The notes under the pieces are model-generated. The model did no database searches. It was not told the DNA's origin and saw only the letters and a program-made list of their open reading frames with translations. From contig JAQGIJ010000643.1 of assembly GCA_028291285.1 (NCBI GenBank), positions 1 through 5,347 on the forward strand: a DNA stretch of 5,347 nucleotides, read 5' to 3'. Made by a program: the position numbers and the translations under genes. This stretch comes from Phenylobacterium sp. Its GTDB lineage: Bacteria > Pseudomonadota > Alphaproteobacteria > Caulobacterales > Caulobacteraceae. Below are positions 1 through 5,347 of this stretch, in pieces. The stretch's first letter is position 1. Every line of letters starts with the position of its first letter.

Positions 1-1654
1 CGCCGCGGCCGAGCTCCAGCAGCGGCCGGCCCGCCGGGCACAGATCGCCGGACAGCTGTCGCAGGTCGTTGGCGCCGAAGACCAGCCGGGCGGCGGTGAA
101 GGTGGCGCAGCGGGCGCTGCTGAAAGCCATGGCGCCGCCCGCCAGGTGCAGGGTTCCGGCCGCGTCCACCACGCTGTGCTCGACCGGCCCGATGGAGAGC
201 GCCGCCCGGATGCGGCCGCTGGCGGCTGGTCCGCCGGGCGTCTGGGTGATGCGGTCGATGTCGGCGGTGACCGCCGGCAGCCCGCCGCCGGCCGCGGTCA
301 GCCGCCAACCCGGCCTGAGCTGCGCCAGGGTGACGACGCCGCCGCGGTCCGGGATGAGGGTGACGGGCTGGCTGAGCGAAAACGTGGGCGGGCCTCCGGC
401 GCTACGGAACGCCAGGGCGGGCGCTGCGAAGCGGAAGCCGCGCGCCGCGCGCTTCACCGCGGCGATATCGGCGGAGTCGCCGGCCGCGGGCGCTCCGAGC
501 CCGGCCCAGCCACCGCGGCCCAGCGCATGGAGCGTGAGCCGCAGGTCCGCGCCCTTGGGTCCGAAGGCCACCGGACCCTGTGCGGCGGCGGTGACGGCCG
601 TCAGCTTCAGGCCGTCGCGGTCGTAGCTGTCGATCAGGCCGCTGGCGGCCAGCCGCGCATGCAGGGCGTCGCCGCGCCGGCGGGTCCAGCTGAAGTCCTC
701 GGCGACGGCGCTGGCGCGCAGCGCCCCGGCGGTCCCGCCGCCGGCGTCCGCCGCCGCGGCGCGCAGATCGGCCACCGCCCGGCCGGTGAGCGCGAAGTCC
801 GCGATCCAGCCTGAAGCCTGGCCGGTGAAGGCGGCCGAGAGCAAGCCGTTGCGCAGCGCCTGTCCGCCCGCCGCGATCCGCCCGCCGGCCAACTCGGCGT
901 GGGCGACGACGGCCCCGGCGGCCCGGCTGCGCGCCTGGTCGGGATAGGGGCCGGCCGCGCTGATCCGCAGGCGGGCGTTCTGCGCGCTCAGGCCCCCTGC
1001 GGAGGCGCTCCGCGCCGGCGCGTCAAGGCTGAGCTCGACGCGCGCGCCCTGCGTCAGCAGGTTCACGGCGCCGGCGCCGAGTTCGACGAAGACGCCGCGG
1101 CCCTGCAGCCGCGTCGGCGCGGTGGTCGCCGCCAGCCGCAGCAGCCGCCCCTGCTCCACCACAGCGTCGCCGCGCACCGCCAGCCGCCCATAGTCGGTCT
1201 GCAGCTGCAGCACGCCGTCCTGCACCTGGATGCGCGGCGGCGCGGCGCCGGGCCGGGGCGGGGCCTTGCGGAATTCCTCGATCAGCGGGTCGAGCGCGCC
1301 GGCGGAGAGCCGCCCGCCCTGCAGCCGCGCCCGCAGCACCGGCCGCACGAGCCGCACCGAGCGCACCTCCAGGCCCAGGCCGCGGAGGCCGTAGCCCAGC
1401 TCCACCCGGGCGACCGTGAGGTCCGGCGCCCTGGGGTCGCCGATGCGGATCGCGCCCGTCACGCCGGCGGGCCCGATCGCCTGCACCTGGGTATCGGCCG
1501 CCACGCCCTTGGACCTCAGCCAGGCCGTCAGCGCCTCGCGCGCGATCGTCCGGCGCGCCGCATAAAGGGCGAGCGCCAGCACCAGCAGCGCCAGGCCCAC
1601 CAGCGCCAGCAGCGGCGGCAGGCGCGAGGCGGGGGCGGCGGGGGCGTCGGTCAA
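1..1654 (-). CDS. YdbH/AsmA-like intermembrane lipid-transport protein, N-terminal 551 residues (runs off left edge)
   Basis: Reading the minus strand from TTG at 1654 gives 551 codons without a stop, continuing past base 1. The protein starts (M)TDAPAAPASRLPPLL, then has one hydrophobic segment at about residues 12-33 followed by Arg-Arg (34-35). This is a signal-anchor, leaving the rest in the periplasm. The remainder is low-complexity, Ala/Gly/Leu-rich and beta-strand-like, with repeated short patterns such as VRPVLRARLQGGRLSAGALDPLIEEF, typical of AsmA/TamB/YdbH proteins. The YdbH-like domain (old name dicarboxylate transport) is usually in the C-terminal half, so most of it is probably outside the window. 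Only two cysteines are seen, C516 and C539. In E. coli, YdbH acts redundantly with TamB and YhdP in moving phospholipid to the outer membrane. The start is forced: TAG lies in frame at 1661-1663, TTG is the first possible codon after it, and GAAGG (complement of 1664-1668) sits 9 nt upstream. Another AsmA-type protein is the main alternative. Confidence 0.65.
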   Translation of the reverse strand, partial: MTDAPAAPASRLPPLLALVGLALLVLALALYAARRTIAREALTAWLRSKGVAADTQVQAIGPAGVTGAIRIGDPRAPDLTVARVELGYGLRGLGLEVRSVRLVRPVLRARLQGGRLSAGALDPLIEEFRKAPPRPGAAPPRIQVQDGVLQLQTDYGRLAVRGDAVVEQGRLLRLAATTAPTRLQGRGVFVELGAGAVNLLTQGARVELSLDAPARSASAGGLSAQNARLRISAAGPYPDQARSRAAGAVVAHAELAGGRIAAGGQALRNGLLSAAFTGQASGWIADFALTGRAVADLRAAAADAGGGTAGALRASAVAEDFSWTRRRGDALHARLAASGLIDSYDRDGLKLTAVTAAAQGPVAFGPKGADLRLTLHALGRGGWAGLGAPAAGDSADIAAVKRAARGFRFAAPALAFRSAGGPPTFSLSQPVTLIPDRGGVVTLAQLRPGWRLTAAGGGLPAVTADIDRITQTPGGPAASGRIRAALSIGPVEHSVVDAAGTLHLAGGAMAFSSARCATFTAARLVFGANDLRQLSGDLCPAGRPLLELGRG

Positions 1655-1663
1655 GCGGGACTA

Positions 1664-1668
1664 CCTTC
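1664..1668 (-). promoter_or_regulatory. Ribosome binding site deciding the TTG start of the YdbH-like gene
   Basis: The minus strand reads GAAGG here, with 9 nt before the TTG at 1654. The in-frame TAG (complement of 1661-1663) between them excludes any longer start, and the next in-frame GTG (residue 19) would remove half of the membrane anchor. TTG is therefore the only start that fits. Confidence 0.6.
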
Positions 1669-1684
1669 GGTCTCTCCGGGGAAG

Positions 1685-1692
1685 GTCATAGC
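1685..1692 (-). promoter_or_regulatory. Candidate -10 element for the YdbH-like gene
   Basis: The minus strand reads GCTATGAC, matching 7 of 8 positions of the Caulobacter housekeeping -10 consensus GCTANAWC. It would place the transcript start about 20-25 nt before the TTG codon. The only -35-like string upstream, TTGGCTC, is just 7 nt away, shorter than the usual 10-14 nt, so the promoter is incomplete as seen. Confidence 0.3.
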
Positions 1693-1769
1693 GCAATCCG
1701 AGCCAAACCATGGCGCCGGCGGGGCCAGTCCGCGCCTTCCGCAGCGAGATCCTTCAGAAGCTTGGGTAA

Positions 1770-1800
1770 TTGACTTGCCGACGCTCTGCGGGCCTATGAC
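1770..1800 (+). promoter_or_regulatory. Candidate promoter for fadB
   Basis: TTGACT at 1770-1775 is a good -35 hexamer in an otherwise GC-rich stretch. The -10 is either CCTATGAC (1793-1800), matching 6 of 8 of the Caulobacter consensus, or TATGAC (1795-1800), matching 4 of 6 of TATAAT. The spacing is 1-2 nt longer than ideal in both readings. The start of transcription would fall at or just inside the palindrome at 1806-1817, so a protein bound there could block initiation. Inferred from sequence only. Confidence 0.4.
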
Positions 1801-1805
1801 GACCG

Positions 1806-1817
1806 TTTGAATTCAAA
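1806..1817 (+). promoter_or_regulatory. Perfect 12-bp palindrome TTTGAATTCAAA, candidate operator of fadB
   Basis: This is an exact inverted repeat with no mismatch, 8 of 12 bases A or T in a roughly 70% GC region. It lies just downstream of the candidate fadB promoter and 52 nt before its ATG. Repressors of fatty-acid degradation of the TetR type (such as PsrA) bind AT-rich palindromes with half-sites of this style, and the position suits a repressor site. No regulator gene lies in the window, so the binding protein is unknown. Confidence 0.4.
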
Positions 1818-1821
1818 GGCC

Positions 1822-1838
1822 GCGCGCGGACGGCGCGC
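1822..1838 (+). other. Possible GC hairpin in the fadB leader
   Basis: GCGCGC at 1822-1827 can pair with GCGCGC at 1833-1838 around a 5-nt loop. It lies between the palindrome and the ribosome binding site. In DNA this GC-rich, a 6-bp stem can arise by chance, and no regulatory role is shown. Confidence 0.2.
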
Positions 1839-1855
1839 CCGCCACGCTCATTTGC

Positions 1856-1862
1856 GGGGAAG
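1856..1862 (+). promoter_or_regulatory. Ribosome binding site of fadB
   Basis: GGGGAAG lies 7 nt before ATG 1870. It favours this ATG over the in-frame TTG at 1807, which would add 21 basic, low-complexity residues encoded by leader DNA, including the second half of the palindrome. Confidence 0.65.
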
Positions 1863-1869
1863 AAACATT

Positions 1870-3930
<2,061 letters not shown>

Positions 3931-3936
3931 GGCAGA

Positions 3937-3956
3937 GGCTCCCCTTCGGGGGAGCC
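3937..3956 (+). terminator. UUCG-capped hairpin after fadB, probable terminator or 3'-end stabiliser
   Basis: GGCTCCCC (3937-3944) and GGGGAGCC (3949-3956) form a perfect 8-bp stem closed by the very stable C-UUCG-G tetraloop, starting 6 nt after the fadB stop. The bases after it (CGCCGCAATCG) have no U-tract, so it is not a textbook intrinsic terminator. It could still pause polymerase or protect the mRNA 3' end, and it separates fadB from the next gene. Confidence 0.6.
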
Positions 3957-3984
3957 CGCCGCAATCGAGGCGCCGCCCTGGCGT

Positions 3985-3999
3985 TGCTGCGTCGCAGCA
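3985..3999 (+). promoter_or_regulatory. 15-nt palindrome TGCTGCGTCGCAGCA, resembling a PhaR operator (CTGC-N3-GCAG)
   Basis: The arms TGCTGCG and CGCAGCA are perfect inverted repeats around one central T. The core fits CTGC-N3-GCAG, which I recall as the binding site of PhaR, the polyhydroxyalkanoate-responsive repressor of phasin genes in Paracoccus and other alphaproteobacteria. It lies 43 nt before the start of the flavin oxidoreductase gene, next to an AT-richer ATTACATA stretch (3999-4006) that could be part of a promoter. The sequence match is seen directly; the regulator is inferred. Confidence 0.4.
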
Positions 4000-4023
4000 T
4001 TACATAGGTCGCAGGCCGCCAAT

Positions 4024-4040
4024 TCGAACCCGGGGTTTGA
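4024..4040 (+). repeat. Imperfect inverted repeat over the translation start region of the flavin oxidoreductase
   Basis: TCGAACCC (4024-4031) and GGGTTTGA (4033-4040) are inverted repeats matching at 7 of 8 positions around one G. The repeat overlaps the GGGG ribosome binding site. It could be an operator on DNA, or chance; a single-base loop makes the full stem impossible in RNA. Confidence 0.25.
4032..4035 (+). promoter_or_regulatory. Ribosome binding site choosing TTG 4043
   Basis: GGGG is the only purine-rich run near the start. It is 7 nt from TTG 4043 but only 1 nt from the upstream TTG 4037, so 4043 is preferred. Starting there also gives MPHDTLFQPL, which fits the short N-terminus (M-x-HDTLF) I recall for relatives. 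Confidence 0.5.
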
Positions 4041-4042
4041 CC

Positions 4043-5143
4043 TTGCCGCACGACACCTTGTTCCAGCCGCTCGCCTTCAAGCGCGGCCCGCAGATGAAGA
4101 ACCGCTTCATGCTGGCGCCGCTGACCAATGGGCAGAGCCACGGCGACGGAAGGCTCTCCGACGAGGAGATCCACTGGCTGACGCTGCGCGCCGCCGGCGG
4201 CTTCGGCCTGGTGATGACGGCCGCGGCCCACGTCCAGGCAGTGGGCCAGGGCTTCGAAGGCCAGCTGGGGATCTTCTCCGACGACCACCTGCCCGGGCTG
4301 AAGCGGCTGGCGGATGAGATCCGCGCCCGCGGCGCGCTCTCGGCGGTGCAGCTGCACCATGCCGGGAACCGCTCGCCGGCGGCGCTGGTGGGCCAGCCGG
4401 TCTCGGCCTCCGACGATCCGGAGACCGGCGCCCGCGGCCTGACGCTTCCCGAGGTCGAGGCGCTGCGTGACGCCTACATCGAAGGCGCCGTGCGCGCCGA
4501 GAAGGCGGGCTTCGACGGCGTGGAGATCCACGGCGCCCACGGCTACATGGTCACCCAGTTCCTCTCGGTCGAGACCAACCGGCGCGAGGACCGCTATGGC
4601 GGCGTGTTGGAGAACCGCCAGCGGCTGCTGTTCGAGGTGATCGACGGCGTCCGCGCCCGCACCGGCCCCGAATTCCAGCTCGGCCTGCGGATCTCGCCCG
4701 AGCGCTTCGGCCTGCAGCTGCAGGAGGTGCGCGACACCGCCCAGCGGCTGATGAACGAGGGCAAGATCGACTACCTCGACATGTCGCTGTGGGACATCTT
4801 CAAGGAGCCGAACGAGGAGGCCTTCAAGGGCCGCACGCTGGCCTCCTATTTCGCCGACCTGGATCGCGGCGAGGTCCGCCTGGGCGCGGCCGGGAAGATC
4901 ATGACGCCGCAGCACGCCCAGTCGCTGATCGAGGCGGGCTACGACTTCGCCCTGCTCGGCCGCGCCGCCATCCTGCACCACGACTACCCGGACCGCCTGC
5001 GCCGCGACCCGGCCTTCCGGCCGATCGCCAATCCGGTCACCCCGGAGTATCTCGGCGAGCAGGGCCTGAGCCCCAAGTTCGTCCAGTACATGCGCAACTG
5101 GAAGGGCTTCGTCAGCGAGCCCGCGACCGAGGCGGCGGAGTAG
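4043..5143 (+). CDS. FMN-dependent NADH:flavin oxidoreductase, Old Yellow Enzyme family
   Basis: A 366-residue single-domain TIM-barrel flavoenzyme of the cytoplasm, expected to reduce activated C=C bonds (enals, enones, possibly unsaturated acyl derivatives) with NAD(P)H. Numbering from TTG 4043: KNRFMLAPLT (19-28) is the first strand, with T28 where yeast OYE1 has Thr37 and Bacillus YqjM has Cys26. QLHHAG is at 103-108. EIHGAHGY (161-168) holds the substrate-binding pair H163/H166 and the usual Tyr168. DRYGG (183-187) is followed by V188, where most relatives have Ser. R216 (LRISPE) matches the FMN-contacting Arg of YqjM, and GRAAIL (306-311) is the late FMN phosphate loop. It lacks the iron-sulfur and FAD/NADPH domains of 2,4-dienoyl-CoA reductase FadH (about 670 residues). 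It lies 112 nt after fadB behind a hairpin, so it may have its own promoter. The substrate cannot be read from sequence. TTG 4037 (two more residues) is an alternative start. Confidence 0.88.
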   Translation: MPHDTLFQPLAFKRGPQMKNRFMLAPLTNGQSHGDGRLSDEEIHWLTLRAAGGFGLVMTAAAHVQAVGQGFEGQLGIFSDDHLPGLKRLADEIRARGALSAVQLHHAGNRSPAALVGQPVSASDDPETGARGLTLPEVEALRDAYIEGAVRAEKAGFDGVEIHGAHGYMVTQFLSVETNRREDRYGGVLENRQRLLFEVIDGVRARTGPEFQLGLRISPERFGLQLQEVRDTAQRLMNEGKIDYLDMSLWDIFKEPNEEAFKGRTLASYFADLDRGEVRLGAAGKIMTPQHAQSLIEAGYDFALLGRAAILHHDYPDRLRRDPAFRPIANPVTPEYLGEQGLSPKFVQYMRNWKGFVSEPATEAAE

Positions 5144-5194
5144 GCTTTCTGTCCTCTCCCCTCTCGCTTTCGCGCCTGTGAGGTCGGGCTCAGA

Positions 5195-5347
5195 TCAGAG
5201 GCCGCTCGGCCAGGTTTCCTCGTCGCCGGCCTGGTGCGCTTGGCGCATCGGCGTCGGCAGCGGGGTCACCGCCGTCGTCTCGTCGAACCAGACATAGGCG
5301 TCGAACTGCTCGGGCAGGCGGCAGTCCACATAGTGGCTCCAGCGCTC
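5195..5347 (-). CDS. C-terminal end of a gene resembling the erythromycin esterase family (enters from right edge)
   Basis: The minus strand is open from the right edge through 50 codons to TGA (complement of 5195-5197). The peptide begins ERWSHYVDCRLPEQFDAYVWFDE and ends ETWPSGL. I recall erythromycin esterase family proteins ending in a similar pattern: (R)QSHY, R-L/V-x-x-QFDA, a hydrophobic pair, D-E/R-T-x-A, then a short tail ending in P-x-x-x. Members hydrolyse esters or lactones, though many chromosomal ones have no known substrate. The catalytic Glu/His residues lie upstream and outside the window, so activity cannot be judged. The gene converges on the flavin oxidoreductase with 51 nt between stop codons. 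That gap is pyrimidine-rich on the plus strand and has no clear terminator hairpin. Confidence 0.6.
   Translation of the reverse strand, partial: ERWSHYVDCRLPEQFDAYVWFDETTAVTPLPTPMRQAHQAGDEETWPSGL

Noticed and set aside
69..1810. Plus-strand open frames of 185, 222 and 303 codons at the left side
   Set aside because: They lie opposite the YdbH-like gene, whose minus-strand frame is continuous with a membrane anchor and family-like composition. The plus-strand products are Arg/Ala/Pro/Gln-rich with no motif.
1807..1869. TTG 1807 as the start of fadB, adding 21 residues
   Set aside because: It lies inside the palindrome and has no ribosome binding site; the extension is basic leader-like sequence and the family begins near MTAINAVTDL. 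ATG 1870 has GGGGAAG at 7 nt.
3981..4035. tRNA-like strings GGTCGCAGG and TTCGAACCC in the fadB-oxidoreductase gap
   Set aside because: They look like tRNA variable and T-loop sequence, but the flanking bases of TTCGAAC do not pair to form a T-stem, there is no D-arm, anticodon stem or acceptor stem, and the spacing is wrong.
4789..5181. 130-codon plus-strand frame overlapping the end of the flavin oxidoreductase
   Set aside because: It is an alternative frame of the oxidoreductase gene, rich in Arg, Pro and Gly, with no supported start.

Overview
The window is very GC-rich (about 70% by eye). Codon third positions are almost all G or C, so long open frames appear on the wrong strand of real genes. 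Protein similarity to remembered family members and the promoter style suggest an alphaproteobacterium, most likely Caulobacterales (Caulobacter or Phenylobacterium). This is inferred from the proteins; there is no rRNA or other taxonomic marker here.

Layout from left to right. (1) Bases 1-1654, minus strand: the N-terminal 551 residues of a large membrane-anchored periplasmic protein of the YdbH/AsmA-like lipid-transport type. It begins at a TTG codon and runs off the left edge. (2) Bases 1655-1869: a 215-bp divergent intergenic region with candidate promoters in both directions and a perfect 12-bp AT-rich palindrome. (3) Bases 1870-3930, plus strand: an intact 686-residue two-domain beta-oxidation enzyme (enoyl-CoA hydratase fused to 3-hydroxyacyl-CoA dehydrogenase, FadB/FadJ type) with all expected catalytic residues. 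(4) Bases 3931-4042: an intergenic gap with a strong UUCG-capped hairpin, a CTGC-N3-GCAG palindrome like the operator of the polyhydroxyalkanoate regulator PhaR, and an imperfect inverted repeat over the next start site. (5) Bases 4043-5143, plus strand: a 366-residue FMN-dependent Old Yellow Enzyme family oxidoreductase, best started at TTG 4043. (6) Bases 5195-5347, minus strand: the last 50 codons of a convergent gene resembling the C-terminus of the erythromycin esterase family.

The central theme is acyl-CoA and lipid metabolism. FadB carries out two steps of beta-oxidation, and the flavin oxidoreductase downstream could reduce an unsaturated acyl or enone substrate. The divergent YdbH-like gene would act in lipid traffic between the membranes. 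The functional links are inferred from position. No mobile element, CRISPR array, rRNA or tRNA is visible, and I see no convincing new multi-gene system. The most interesting signals are the two short operator-like palindromes on either side of fadB.
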